From positions 155,369 to 219,368 of the forward strand of contig BSBK01006038.1 of the NCBI GenBank assembly GCA_027943335.1: a stretch of DNA of 64,000 nt, given 5' to 3'. The position numbers and the translations under genes were made by a program. Positions within the stretch are counted from its first letter, which is position 1; every line of letters begins with the position of its first letter. The DNA is from Chamaecyparis obtusa. Its lineage: Eukaryota; Streptophyta; Pinopsida; Cupressales; Cupressaceae. The notes below the pieces were generated by a model. It was given only the letters and a program-made list of their open reading frames with translations, did not search any database and was not told where the DNA came from. Positions 24,900-37,293 of the stretch are shown here, piece by piece.

Positions 24900-24966
24900 G
24901 TGAAGCAGCTAGAATTCCCGATAGGTCACCCATCCCTGCACTGCTCCAGTTTGAGTGTGCTTAACT
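24900..24966 (-). repeat. 5S rRNA-derived segment, Cassandra-like
   Basis: The minus strand reads GTTAAGCACACTC, then GGAGCAGTGCA, then GGGATGGGTGACC and CGGGAA. This is the order and spacing of the 3' half of plant 5S rRNA, which contains the internal RNA polymerase III promoter (box A, intermediate element, box C). The 5' half of 5S is absent and the flanks do not match rDNA spacers. Such a fragment is typical of Cassandra TRIM LTRs or 5S-derived SINEs. No second LTR is visible, so a solo LTR or decayed 5S SINE is likely. The plus-strand ORF over it is not a gene. Confidence 0.6.
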
Positions 24967-25309
24967 ATATAGTTTCCTCCATGGTTAAAATCACTCTACT
25001 TGCAACCCCATTTACAAAACCTTCACTAAGTGTTATGTCTTATGAACCATTCATGACAAAGCCCCTTAAGTTCACCAATTAATAAATATGAGATATTTTC
25101 CACATTAAATAGTTAATAAATAATGAATTCAATGTCATATTCATTTTCATGAATAATAAGGGCTCGTTTGGTAGCGGACCATTTCCAGCATTTGCATGGA
25201 ATTGGCATTTGTTAATGCCCAAAACCGTTGAATCCTCAGTTTGGCAGTGCAATATAAAAATGGGATAGGAATGTGTTAATGCTCATTTTGGTTAAAAATG
25301 AGCATTAAC

Positions 25310-26851
25310 AACTTCCATCCGAAAAGGTGTAATTGGCATTTGAGGGCCAAATTCCACTTTTGGAAGTCCCGTTTTATAAAATATCATCGGGTCTGTGGGC
25401 CAAATAATTATTGCTTTGGCGTCCACTTTGTTATTTGTCCATTTTTTTATGGCATTCGCATTTCATAGCGAACATGTTATGAACCAAAAGCATTCGCATT
25501 TCAGAGCGGACATCATTATGGTGCAAAGGCAAACCGTCTTCACAATGATATTTGAAGGAATGCATTGCACATATTCTGGTCTTCACAACAGACGTCGAAG
25601 GAAGGTATGCACTAGGTTTTTAGTTTTCATTCGACTGGTATGCACTAGGGTTTCGGTTTTCATTTGATTGGTTTTCGATAATAATAGTTGTGTGAGATAA
25701 TAATGTTAGATCTATGTGTGCTAGTATTTGAAAAGTAGATGACACGGATGAATATTGGAAAGTAGTATTTGCTTCTAGACACCTATGCTTGACTAATATA
25801 AGCAGAAGCAATTTTGTGTATTTGACCAAATGTTACAGCTTTTGGTGCTTGTTTTTCTTTTCCACATCCTAGGGAAAATGTTCCATACTTTATCCTCATT
25901 TCTTGGTTCTTGCTTAGATCATTGCCTTCACTATGGATTTCATTGAAGAGTTAGATATTATACAGGAAAGGTGCTCTTACATTATGTGGCTACAATAAAA
26001 TATGGAATCAAGTTTTTGATAAGAGGGGAAAAACATGTTTTCAGTCTCAAATCTGCATTCAGATATTCAGAATCCACCACAATGTGATGGTGAGCGTGTA
26101 GTTGTTTAAAAAACTAGAGGCACTAAGTAAACAAAAAATTCACCAAGCAATGAAAAACTGTCTAATTTTGATAAATCAGAACAGAGAAATGAATATCCAT
26201 TGGCATTTTGGCTTCTTCAGGCCCTCTGGTATTTTTGTATTATCACTACTTTAGACTATATATTTGTCATTGTTTTATATTACCTTGAACTATTTTTTAT
26301 GTACAATACTCTATTTGTATCTAGTACTTACATAGACTGGTGATACTTTATAAATCTATTAATCATTTATGACTATTCATGGTTTGTATTTTTGTTGTTT
26401 AGGGCTTCTATTATTACTAATGTAGATTAAATCAATGTGCAATTTTCTTCTTTCCTTATAAAATATGCACTTTGTATGTGATTCAGTTATAGGGATCCAG
26501 GAATCTAGTCCTCTAGTTGCATTCTCAGGGCATGATCATGTTTTAGAATATTCGAAGGATAATTGAGGCTAAATTATTGTTTGAGATTTTGACTATTCAA
26601 TTATATTTTGTTATTAAGGTTCATAAACTCAAGTTATTGAGTTTAAACTACATGTTTTGTTAGATGAACTTTTGTTCCAGATTAAAAGGATCAAACTGAG
26701 TGTGTAATTCTAAGTTTTTATTATTCTATTGATATACTCTAGCAGTGATGAGTATAAACTTCCATCCGATGCATTCAGAGATGTTGTGATTGTTGGGATG
26801 AATGTATTGGGGCTTTTGTTTTCCAGCCTTTGGGTTAGGATATGTACCTAT
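25310..26851 (+). other. Harbinger 5' non-coding region, left of the nested element
   Basis: I see no supported gene. ORFs at 25395-25667 and 26729-26911 lack recognisable domains. This segment joins 40306 once the retrotransposon is removed, so about 2.9 kb of non-coding sequence lies ahead of the transposase gene. Confidence 0.4.
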
Positions 26852-29830
26852 TGTTGGTTGTGGATTATTCCCTTTGATCTTCAACTTGCAGATTTACACT
26901 TTGATGGATAATGTAAATGAAACTCTGACTCTATCACCACTCCAAAGTCCACAAGGAAGAGGGCCAACTAACAAGGATCGAAGGATCCTTCTACTCTTTG
27001 AGCTTCAATGCTTAGGTGGGTGTACCCTTGACTCACTTCTCTAAAGGAGTCTAAAACAATATTCCATTATATCTCATATAAGATTGTTAAAGATTTATCA
27101 AATGATGTTTGTGTTTGTGTGGTTGTTAACCATGAAACTTCAAGAGAAAAGACCAGTGCCTTATCCCAGGGCTAAGGGTCACCCAACTATATACCTCAAC
27201 TAAAAACCTTAAGTCAAACACAATGGAACCCAGGGTAAGTGCTTTGCCTATTACCTCTTTCCCTCAAGCACAAGGACATCAAATTCTACACCTGGCTGCA
27301 AACTCACTGAATTCACCTAAAAGGCTTTAATCCTAACTTTGTTAGAAACTCAGAGATGAATTCAAAATACTCTTTGTTTACCATACATTAACACACTTTG
27401 TGATATTAACATATATGAGCTCAGAGATAAGAAATAAGACATACACAAGATACAAGATTGGGATTCAATGATGTTTTCATTAACAAATCCAGAATCAACA
27501 TACAATCAGAATGACACAAAGCTGAGAAAAGACACCAAATCAAACCTCTATCAGTCTATTACAGTCAAAAAATAGGGACCAAAAGCAACAATGTTTTGGA
27601 AACCTTACAAAATCCAAAATTCTGCAACTTATACCCCCTAGTCATCTTGAAAATCTACAACAAGCTACAGATGACTAGGGTTAGGGCTTCAACCACCCAA
27701 CCTACTAGAAACGGTCACAAAATTCACTACAAAAACACTTCAAGCCAAGACTATCCTTTACTAGGTATAAAACCAACTTCTGCAATTAAGCGCATAGACC
27801 CTGGACCACATCGCAACACCAAACAAATCCAATCAGGCCGCTAAAGCATTTAAAACCAATCCTTCTTGTTGTTGCAAACCCTTAGAAGATTTGAATTTGA
27901 AAACAAATGGCTACATCTTTGGTGCCCATCTCATCAGCGGTCACGATTCGAACTAAGATCAACTTTATATCCCTGCCATCGATCTTTATCTTTCCTGGGC
28001 TTCACAACTCTAACTCATCCAGGCACCTCGGGCTAACTCCGCAACTACGATATCTCAATAGTTATCACATGATCGCATAGCATGGAGACGGGCTACGCGA
28101 TCATGCGACAACCCACCAACACACTGCAATCGCTGCCTGCCCCTAAGTATTGGACCCACCTCATGTATCCACCTCAGCACCTAGAAGATGCCCCACTAGA
28201 CTTAGCGAATTGGCAACAAAGGACCTTCACCAATTCACTAAACACTTAGCAACTTCCTGACCATCATTCGCGCAATCGCCAGAAAAAATAGAGAATCTCC
28301 AAATCATCTCATGAATGCACGATAAGACAACATCTTATCGGCACCGCCACCTTTTATCCGGACTGCCAAACACTAGACTCCAACTGGGCCCGCCCGAAGC
28401 CACATGTCACTAAACCATTCGTTGATCCATGCCTGGTCATACTGATGCAGGACCCACCTTGCACGAGCCTTTGAAAATGAACGGCTGGTGTAAGATCTCA
28501 TGGCTCTGACAAATCCCATGAGAACTTATGCTAGCCGTAGGATCCATCCTCATCACAAACTCCGCCAACAACAACCCCACTTCTAAGCACATCCAGGTCG
28601 ACCAATAAGAAACTTCCACCTATGTAGACATGTCACACCGGACCCACTGCGGATAACAAACAACCTAGCAAGATGGAATAAAATTGACGGATGGCGCATG
28701 ATCTCAAATGCTGAGAATATTCCTTGAGATTATACGCTGACCGTTGATTAAAAGCCTTTCAATGCGTGCCCCACTGACATAGACCAACTCACTGCCACGG
28801 ACATGTGTCAATCAGTCGCATGATCACATAGCCAAAAACTAGGCTATGCGACCATGCGACAGCCAATCACAAGCAGCCACATGTCCACCTTTGGGACCAC
28901 ACCAAAGAAGCCTCATCCTTTTGGAGGATCAGACGGTTGTTGCGAAAGTGCAAGAAATAGACCTCGTGCATCTTCACCATGCGAACTTGCGGCAACCATT
29001 GATCCTATCTAAACTTTAACCGTGCTGGAAACATAAGAAGATACAAACCACCAAGCATTCAACGACTACGCGACTAACCACCAGCCAAGTCACCAGATGT
29101 TAAGGGCTAACTGCCAAGCATGAAGAGACCACATGACTACATAGTCACCAGGTCGCTCGATAGAAAAAGTAACCGCCCGGAGACTTGGAGAAAGCACGAC
29201 TAACACCCTACAAAGATTGGGCCCCACCATCCATCGCACTTGCACACTAAAGCAAAGCAAACCGCCAGGCAGCCGAACAAGAACTGGGACCCGCACGCCC
29301 AAGTGGCAAGCAGTCGCATGATTGCATGTCAGAAAAGTCTGACATGCAGCCATGCGACAGCCAATCAGGAGGAGAGCCTTTGAAAACCCGGGCCCACCAT
29401 CCACATTGAGCTTGCGCAGTTGAGGGAACATCGAAAACACACAAAGTTTTCGGCACCATAAGATAAGTGCACAAAATAGGAAGCACAGGGGGTCAAAAAC
29501 AATGCAAGTTATCAGTAAAAGATCGAAAACATCATGGAATTTTGAAAACACTGTGGGTTTTCGACACTGAGGCAAAACTTTTAAAAATGCTTCCCACGGA
29601 CCTTGAAACTCAAAAATCTTACTGGGTTTTGCACATTAGCAGACGCGACTTGGGCTGAAGCAAGGTGACACACAAAGAGCACAAGGCAGGAGCACATACC
29701 ATAAAACCAAGTGGATTTTCATCGCTTGTCAAGACTGAGATTGAAGGCACGGTAGGACAGCAAAACAAAAACATTGCATGGAACAGGCCAACATCACAAG
29801 ATTTTGCAATGACAGAAAAAAGGCCTAACA
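26852..29830 (-). repeat. 3' LTR of the Tat-like element
   Basis: This is the 2979-bp partner of 37294-40305, with the same TGTTGG...CTAACA ends. ORFs within it (27596-27844, 29090-29575 and others) are LTR sequence and not supported as genes. Confidence 0.88.
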
Positions 29831-30067
29831 GTGGCTCTGTCTGGGGAAGTATGCCTCCTGCAGGCATAGCAAGGACTCAGAATCACTGGTAAAAGCAGAC
29901 CATCCCACAGGACAAAATTGCAGAGAGCAAGGAACAAGTAGGGCAAGACCAAGCAACAGGACCAAAAACTGACAGACTAGGGCAAAATAGGGTAGGGGCA
30001 AGCAACCTATATACAAGAATTTACAAGATGTACAACCCTAACTACTGTTCATGGAAAATAAAGTACC

Positions 30068-31414
30068 TCAAATGAAGTACTGCTTCAAGAATTGTCCATG
30101 AACTGGCAACTCCTGAAGATCACCATCAAAATCCTTGATGATGTAAGAATCTTGGCCCCATTTCTCATGAATTAGATATGGCCCTAACCAGATGGGATCA
30201 AATTTACCATGCTTCCCCTTATCCTCCAATCTGGCATTCCAAACAAACACCAAATCACCAGGCTCAAACCTTTTGTCAACAGTCTTTTTATCATATAGAT
30301 TCTTAACCTGCAACTGCAATCTGGCATTCCTTGCAACTGATTCCTTTCTAGTTTCATCCAACCTAATGAGGTCCTCAATTCTCAACTGTATCTCATCATC
30401 AATGTCATCATCATACAACTGCTAAAACTTGTACATCTCCAACAAATTATTCTGAGGTATTCTAGCATGAATTCCATACACCAGGTCAAATGGTGCACAA
30501 CCAATTTCCTTCTTCACAGTTACCCTATCAGCCCATAGAGCTAATGGCAGCTTTGAATTCCATGCCCTCTTATTCTTTTCCAGAATTCTCTTCAAGATTT
30601 TAATCAAGCCCTTATTAGTAGATTATGCTTGACCATTTCCTTGCAGATGATAAGGTGAGGAATTAGAAATTTGAATTCCCAAACCTTTGCAAAAGTCCTT
30701 ATATTCGGCAGACCTGAAGCACATAGCATTGTCACTCACTATCCTCTCAGGGCACCCAAACCTTGTAATAACATTATTCATCAGAAAGTTAATTTCCACC
30801 CTACTAGTTGCATTCCTTGTAGGTACAGCTTCTACCCACTTTGTAAAGTAATCAGTGGCAACTAAGATCCAAGAATGTCCTCCACTTGACTTGTGTGGTA
30901 TCTCCCCTATGAAATCAATTCCCCACTGCTGGAAAGGAGCCTGAACTTCTACTGGTTTTAATGGTAAATTACCTAAAAATTTAAGCTTACCAGAGAACCT
31001 TTGGCAAGCATCACATCTCCTTACCAATTGTTCTGCATCCCTGAAGATTGTGGGCCACCAAAATCCTACTCTCAAGATCTTATGAGCAGTTGTTTTACCC
31101 ATATAATGTCCACCACAAACTCCCTCATGCATCTCCTTCAACAATAGATTAGCCCGATTCTCATCTACACATTTCAACAGTATGCAATCCAGATTTTTTC
31201 TATATAGCTTACATTTCACAATCACATACTTGATGGCCTGTAACTTCAATGTCCTCCTTTGATTATCATTCATACTATCTGGACATCTCATGTTTCTCAA
31301 ATAGTAAATAATATCTTGATACCAAATACAATCATCCATATCACATGCATAATCAATTTCAGAATGATTTACCTGGTTTGTATCTAGATTGGATTGAGCC
31401 ATCAACTTTGCCAA
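30068..31414 (-). pseudogene. Integrase of the Tat-like element
   Basis: The open segment 31414-30623 contains the N-terminal HHCC zinc domain (HEGVCGGHYMGKTTAH, then CDACQRFSG). The catalytic core follows, with Asp in WGIDFIGEIP and Asp in IVSDNAMCF. The third catalytic residue, expected in NGQAESTNKGL, is a TAA stop at 30625-30623 in place of Glu. Downstream, 30607-30422 and 30418-30068 continue the core and the C-terminal GPY/F-type domain (FDPIWLGPYLI). No chromodomain follows. Integrase joins cDNA ends to host DNA; this copy cannot. A 237-bp 3' UTR (30067-29831) separates it from the 3' LTR. Confidence 0.85.
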
Positions 31415-31439
31415 TCCCTATCCTCTAACCAATTTAGTG

Positions 31440-32930
31440 ATCTGGATCTCAACATTGAATTCCTAGATCCTATTGATCCATCTGCATCTTCTTCTAGACA
31501 CCTCCTGCTGTGAGAAAATATCCTTCACAGCTGCACTTGGCACAAAAGCAATCATAACTGCTCCCATCAAGTAACATCTAAAAGCCTTGATTGCCTTCAC
31601 AAGTGCATAAGCCTATTTCTCATTTATGTCATACTTCAATTCTGCAGCCTACAAAGATTTACTGAAAAATACAATAGGTTGCTCAAAACCATCCTTATTC
31701 TTTTGTAACAAAACTACAGCAATAGTGTGAAAGGATGCAAAAGAAAAGATATGCATTGGGACACTATAATCAGGTGCCTTTAGCACTGGTGCATCTTTGA
31801 TAGCTTTCTTGATATTCTTGAAAGCTTCATCAGACTCACCCTCCTAATTGATTATAGATCCCTTCTTCAACATCTTAGAGATAGGTCTAGTAACCTCTGC
31901 AAAGTTTGTCACAAACATCCTTAGAAAATTGACCTGACCAAAGAAGGACTGAATCCCTTTAACATTCTTTGGCCTCTAAATTTTATCAATTGCTACTACC
32001 CTCTCTGGGTCAATTCTCACTCCTTGCTTCCCAACTAAGTGGCCAAGCAACTTACCTTCTGTGACACCAAAAGCACATTTCCTTGGGTTTAATGAAATGC
32101 CAAATTCCAAGCCCTCATAAATATTTTCTCTAAATGAGCACAATGGTCCTCTTCCATCTTGGAATAGGAAGTTAAATCATCCTGATACACAACAAGAAAA
32201 TCATTAATGAAATTTGAAAAGGAAACATCCATTGCCCTCTGAAAAGTAGCACCAGCATTTGTGAGACCAAAAGGCATTCTCACATAAACATATGTTCCCC
32301 AAGGTGTTGTAAAGGCTATCTTGAATTGTTCTGATTCCTTAATAATGACCTGATTGTAGCTAGAGAAACCATCCATCATTACATCAATTCTGATCCGGTT
32401 ACTCTCTGCAACATAGCCTCCATATTGGGCAAACAATAGTTATCTTTCAATGAGCTGATGTTCAAATTCTTGAAGTCCACACAAAGCCTGATGTCACCAT
32501 TCTTTTTTCTTACAGGAACAAGGTTTGACACCCAAGAAGAATGCCTTATAGGCTTAATAATGCCAGCATCTCTCAACTTCATTAATTCTTCTTGCATCTT
32601 GGGTGCCAAAGTAGGATTAATAAGCCTTTGTTTTTGCCGAAAAGGTTTAGCATCTTCTTTCAATGGAATAACATGCTAAAATAAATCCTCTCTATAAACC
32701 TTTAGGTCATCATACGACCATGCAAAAACATGCCTGAATTTCCTCAATAATTCAACCAAAGGTCTCCTTACCTTTTGAGAAATATCTCTACCAATGTATA
32801 CTTTCTTAGGTGCCTCATGTGATCCAAGATTTATCTCCTCAAGATCAACATGATCTTCTCCTTTGATATTCTTTTCAACTCTATCTTGGTTGTCAAAGAC
32901 AGTCTCCAAAACAACAAGCCCCTTGGGCAC
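31440..32930 (-). pseudogene. Reverse transcriptase and degenerate gypsy RNase H
   Basis: A pre-RT segment (32930-32676) has FRHVFAWSYDDL. The RT (32663-32089) shows VPVRKKNGDIRLCVDFKNLN, then, after a frameshift near 32380, MMDGFSSYNQV, MPFGLTNAGATFQRAMD and the catalytic VVYQDDL (YxDD). The ordinary RNase H follows at about 31850-31560. Where family members have TDAS the sequence reads SFAS (near 31735-31745), so the first catalytic Asp is lost, while ELKYD and AYALVKA later in the domain are recognisable. Several stops lie between 32080 and 31440. It would make element cDNA if intact. Confidence 0.8.
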
Positions 32931-33187
32931 CTTGTTAGTTCTAAGCTGAATGACCTCATTGCCTAAGACAACCTCCCTTCCTTCTATTCACTCAACCAGG
33001 GCTGAACAATCAAGTTCCTAACCATGATACTAATCCTTGCAATCCATAAACTTCAAAATATCATTATCATCATCAAAAACTTGCCAATTCTCAATATTGT
33101 CTGGTATACTAGGCCTGGCCTGAATTTCAACTTTAGAAATACCAGAGAAAGTAACATCATTAGGATTGAATGCAATATTGGCCAACA

Positions 33188-33541
33188 GTCAGCCATCTTG
33201 TTGTTACTCCTATACCTCCATTCAATATTGAATGCATCAAAATGCTCAATCAAATCCCACACTGCATTCCTATATTGTTTCAACCTTCTATTCTTGGAAG
33301 CATACACTGAGCTGACTTGGGACACCACCAACTCAGAATCACCAATAACACTTATGCATTTTATACCATGCTTTTGTGCCAACCTCAATCCTGACAACAA
33401 GGCCTCATACTCTGCTATATTGTTGGTACAAAAGAAATTCAATGTGAAAGAGAACTTGTAGGTGTTTCCATCAGGAGAAATAAGTAAAATACCTACTCCT
33501 GCACCATCTTTGCAGTTTGCACCATCAAAGTACATGACCCA
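33188..33541 (-). pseudogene. Additional (archaeal-type) RNase H between protease and RT
   Basis: The domain spans about residues 246-363 of the ORF that starts at 34276. It reads LWVMYFDGANCKDGAG, then NNIAEYEALLSGLRLA, then VIGDSELVVSQV, and ends NNKMADC. The four catalytic acidic residues of RNase H (Asp in YFDGA, Glu in AEY, Asp in GDS, Asp in MAD) all appear present. This is the RVT_3-like type found as a second RNase H in Tat-lineage elements. The frame shifts just after MADC near 33180. In the Tat elements I know of, this domain lies after the polymerase and its own RNase H, so its position before RT is unusual. Confidence 0.75.
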
Positions 33542-33736
33542 CAAATCACCCTTCACAGAGTCAGCACCTACCTTAGTAGAAATAGGTGACAAAATATGTT
33601 CATTTTCAAATACATGGATCTTTGCCCTAAAAGCATTTACATCAGTATCCACAAAACATGTAGTTTCATTATCTATGTTTCTCTCAATCATGTGGCATAC
33701 TCTTGGCTCTCGTTCCATCTTGACAAACTGCTCATC

Positions 33737-34714
33737 AATCTTGAAAGTTGCATAGGACAAATCACACTGTAAACTTCCACCCATGGTAGCACTCCATCTT
33801 CTAGATAGCAACATCCCATAATGAGGGGGGATATCCACCACCAAAATACTCATTGTTAGCTCCTTCTCTGGATATACTGCCATCCTATATGGCATTGCAT
33901 TGATAGTCCCAATGACTGGTACCTCCCTCTGATCTATTGCACAACACTTTCCCTGCACTGTATCAACTTTAAGGCCCAACCTCTCCATGATTTTGAAAGG
34001 CATGATAGTATTAGAGGCACCACTATCAATCATACAATTTCTTAATTTCATCCCATTCACAAGAACACTTAAGAAGAATGGGTCAATATTTTCAAGGCTG
34101 GCATTGACAGAACTATCCAAATATATTGGAGGAATTTGAGACACAATTCCCTGAGCAGCAACATCCTTCAAAGCTTTATCCTGAGATCCATTGCATGAAG
34201 TATCATTTTTGTGAGTATTACCAACCCATGCAATAGCCTTATCTTTATGTTCAGGGATCCTCAACAATTCTAACAATGGAACCTTAACTGTAATTTATGA
34301 CAATACAGATAACCTGTCAACAGGGGCAGAAGCAGGAATCTCAATCTGCACTACCTTAACATCTTTTTGCTTGTCTGACATGTTAGGTGTATTGACCACC
34401 TTCATTTTTTCAACGTTAGCCATTGTGTTAACTAGCTTCTCAACCTCACTAGAGACCTTTTCAATTCCAACTCCCTTAGGCTCGCAATGTTTACCTTTTA
34501 CCTTCTTGAATTTCACCATGTGATCAACCTTTGATTTGTTCTCATTAGGTTCTCCAGAGTTGGTACTCTTTATAAACATTCCTGCATCTTTCTCATTTGT
34601 ATTCCTTGCCACCATGCCTCTAGTTTGCACCTGGGCAATCATTTTTGCAGTAATCCTCTCCATCTCTTCTCTAGAAGGTCTTCTCAAATTTACTGGCTTG
34701 GGAGAAGAGTTCAT
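33737..34714 (-). pseudogene. pol N-terminus and aspartic protease
   Basis: After the gag stop the same frame continues from 34714 (MNSSPKPVNLRRPS) through a Lys-rich linker. One in-frame stop interrupts it at 34295-34297, after LSVLS. The protease lies at about 34054-33737, with active-site NCMIDSGASNTIM (DSG codons about 34027-34019) and the C-terminal flap region PPHYGMLLSRRW where gypsy proteases have ILGR. It would cleave the polyprotein. Because gag and pol share one frame and are separated only by a UAG at 34729-34727, pol could have been expressed by readthrough, or this could be a mutation. Confidence 0.8.
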
Positions 34715-34726
34715 GTTACATGTTCT

Positions 34727-37111
34727 CTAATCAACGCATTCACCATCAGAAAAAACCTCTTGATGAAAAAGGGCCTGATTATGTCTCTTCACATTCCCAT
34801 CTACCTCTTCATCAAAATCAGAATCATCTTCATATCCTAGACATGAAGAAGCCATGTTGCAACCAACATCATCTTGTTCTTCTTCTTGTTCGATTTCCTC
34901 ATCGCCACAATCTTGATTTGCAACCATAGATTGTGCAACCACACAATGCTCTGCAGAATGAGGGGACTGGCATGCAACACACCATGGTACATTCTCCATG
35001 ACATTTATTGAAGCTTTATGTAGAGGGTCAGGGACACCTCTGTCATTGTTTCCTCTTGCAATAGGGACAATAGGCTTGCCATCCTTCCATTGGGTGTTGT
35101 AGGGGTAACTCTGCAATCTATTTTGCTTACCGAAATTATTGTTGAACCGAGGCCTCTCATTGGTAGGAGCACTGATGTTCCTATTTGCAGGTGCCTTCAA
35201 ATCCTTCAATGCATTAAGCACCTTATCCAACTTATCTTCTTCTTGCCTCCTAGATCCAACATTCTTATCATTTTCTTTTTTGTATTTCCTGTCCCCAAAT
35301 AACTTTGGGTCATCTCTCTTTCCACCCAACTTTCTTGATATTTTCATGTTGTTCTCAATATTGATAGCAATCCTAAAAGCATCCCTAAGAGTTCTTGGTT
35401 CTTTATCCCTCAATAAATATCCCATCTTCCCATCAAATGCATTGAAGTATGTAGTCAGATAGACATTGTCATCCAACCGCATGACTTGGAACAACTTGTG
35501 CATACCTTTCTGAAATCTCATGTTGAATTCAGCGGCAGACTCATTCTGATTTTTCCTTATGGTATTGAATTCATTCAACATGAAGCTAGCATTAGGCATA
35601 TCACCATACTGCTCTTTGAAACATTTCTCAAAAGCGTCCCAAGTATCAATAAACTTATCAGGAAGCCTCTTAAACCAATCTCTAGCATCCTCCATTAGAG
35701 ATTGAACAAATAATTTCATGACAACATCCTCATGCTCTACCTCATAATCATTAAGCATATCAACAAATAACCTAAGATGCTCCTCACAACTAATAGCATT
35801 ATTATCAGCAAACTTAGGTACATTATCTCTAATATCATTTGGAAAAGCATTTGGATAGCCAGGAATTCCATCAAAACTTATTTGCCTATAGCCTTCTAAT
35901 TGCATAGGTCTTCTTTGAAAGCTTGAACTAGTGTTCTCCCTAGGATCAACATTAGCATCTACATTTATCTGTGCATTTGACTGCTACCTAGGATCTGCAC
36001 CTATCCTAGTAGATGAAGAAGGAAAAGAACTAGTAGCATTACTAAGTGGAAAAGTAGTAGTCATAGATGGCATACCTAGTTCAGTAGCAGATGGGCCAAG
36101 AGCATTAGCTGAAGAAGCCCGCAAAAATTGGATCTTCCTTTTCTTTTCTGCAATGGCAGCGTCAACCTCATCTCTCTCTAGTTCTCTTGCAAGGTCCTCA
36201 TCTTCTTTTCTCCTTCTCTCCATTTCAGTATCCTTATTTGAATCAGGTGGTGGGATCCCTGGTATTGTTACTGGTTTGCTTGCTTGGTCACCCACCATCT
36301 TCTGCTTTCCTTTCTCATTAATGATAACAGCAAGTCTAGTGATCCTATGCCCATCCTTATCTTTAGGCAAAGGGACATAACTTTGCACTTGTCTAACCAC
36401 AGGGCCCTCATTTTCAAATTCATGATCCTGCAGTAAGCGTTCTTGCTCACTCCTCAAGGCATCAAGATCACCAAACACATCATGCGTCAATGTTTTAAGA
36501 GCAGAAACAAGCATTTTGTTTCTCTCCTTCATGTCATTTATTTTTCTCAGAAGAGACTGCCTCTCTATCAAAGCATTTACCTTTTCAGCCTCTCTCTCTT
36601 CCTGTAATCTTTTATGTATGGCATCCTGCTCTGCCAACTGCAACCTCAGTGCATTCAAGTCATCAGGATCAACCATAATGTCATCAGAACCAGATGACAC
36701 ATCCATATCAGGAAGATTTTGATATGGGTAATGGACCTGCCTATGTCTCATGGGTTCTCTTCTAAATTGATCTTCATCAAGATCCAAGTCAACCTCCAAA
36801 CCCACATCTCATTTTTTTTCATTTTGACCTGCAGGCAAAGGACCTTTATCCTGAAATGTAGCCTCAGGGGTATCATAAAATCTCTCTTCAGAGTGACCAC
36901 CTTCTGATCTAGAAACTCTATTTTGTGAACCATCCTCACTTGAGGATACATGTGATCTTCTAGCTCTTGCATTTCTCTATTCTCTCATGGGAGCACTGGT
37001 AGACTCACCATTCCTTCTAATCCAGCTCTTGTTTCCCTGTCTAGGTAATTGCTCCAGAGTGACCTCCAGATTCTTTCTAACATATGACCTAGTATTTCTC
37101 CTCTTATCCAT
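34727..37111 (-). pseudogene. gag of the Tat-like element (three in-frame stops)
   Basis: One frame runs from ATG at 37111 (MDKRRNTRSYVRKN) to a stop at 34727, about 794 codons. It is broken only by three in-frame stops (near 36969, near 36809 and at 35984-35986). The N-terminal third (36805-35984) is acidic then coiled-coil, with QEEREAEK and KINDMKERNKM stretches. The central part (35905 onward) is a Retrotrans_gag capsid domain with DARDWFKRLP, WDAFEKCFKEQY and FNMRFQKGM. Near the end a zinc knuckle reads C-V-A-C-Q-S-P-H-x4-C (CX2CX3HX4C), followed by a very acidic tail. It would assemble the particle and bind RNA. Confidence 0.85.
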
Positions 37112-37272
37112 GCTTCTTCGATATGTTGCACTAGTTCAAACCTTTGAGCCGCCACCCACCTAGATGGGAAATCCTTGAAACAACAGGAAAACAAGAATAC
37201 ACTTATACTTTTCTCTTTAGATTCTCCCCCGTAGAATCACTGACTCTTAACAAATGCATATCTTCATAGTTG

Positions 37273-37290
37273 TCCCTAGAGGAGTTGCCA
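37273..37290 (-). other. Primer-binding site of the Tat-like element
   Basis: Three bases inside the 5' LTR the minus strand reads TGGCAACTCCTCTAGGGA. The leading TGG pairs with a tRNA CCA end, and the sequence resembles the TGGCGACTC-type sites of Tat elements and not the tRNA-Met site of the other retrotransposons here. The exact tRNA was not determined. Confidence 0.6.
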
Positions 37291-37293
37291 TTT

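Noticed and set aside
24885..25082. 65-codon plus-strand ORF
   Set aside because: It is antisense to the 5S-derived segment and has no protein similarity I can recognise.
27596..27844. 82-codon ORF shared by both LTRs (also 38038-38286)
   Set aside because: Conservation follows from LTR identity alone; no domain or start context supports translation.
29090..29575. 161-codon ORF in the 3' LTR, paralleled at 39628-40050
   Set aside because: Present in both LTRs but with no recognised domain and Cys-rich random-looking composition; best explained as LTR sequence with few stops.
33024..33461. 145-codon plus-strand ORF
   Set aside because: Antisense shadow of the RNase H region of the Tat-like pol.
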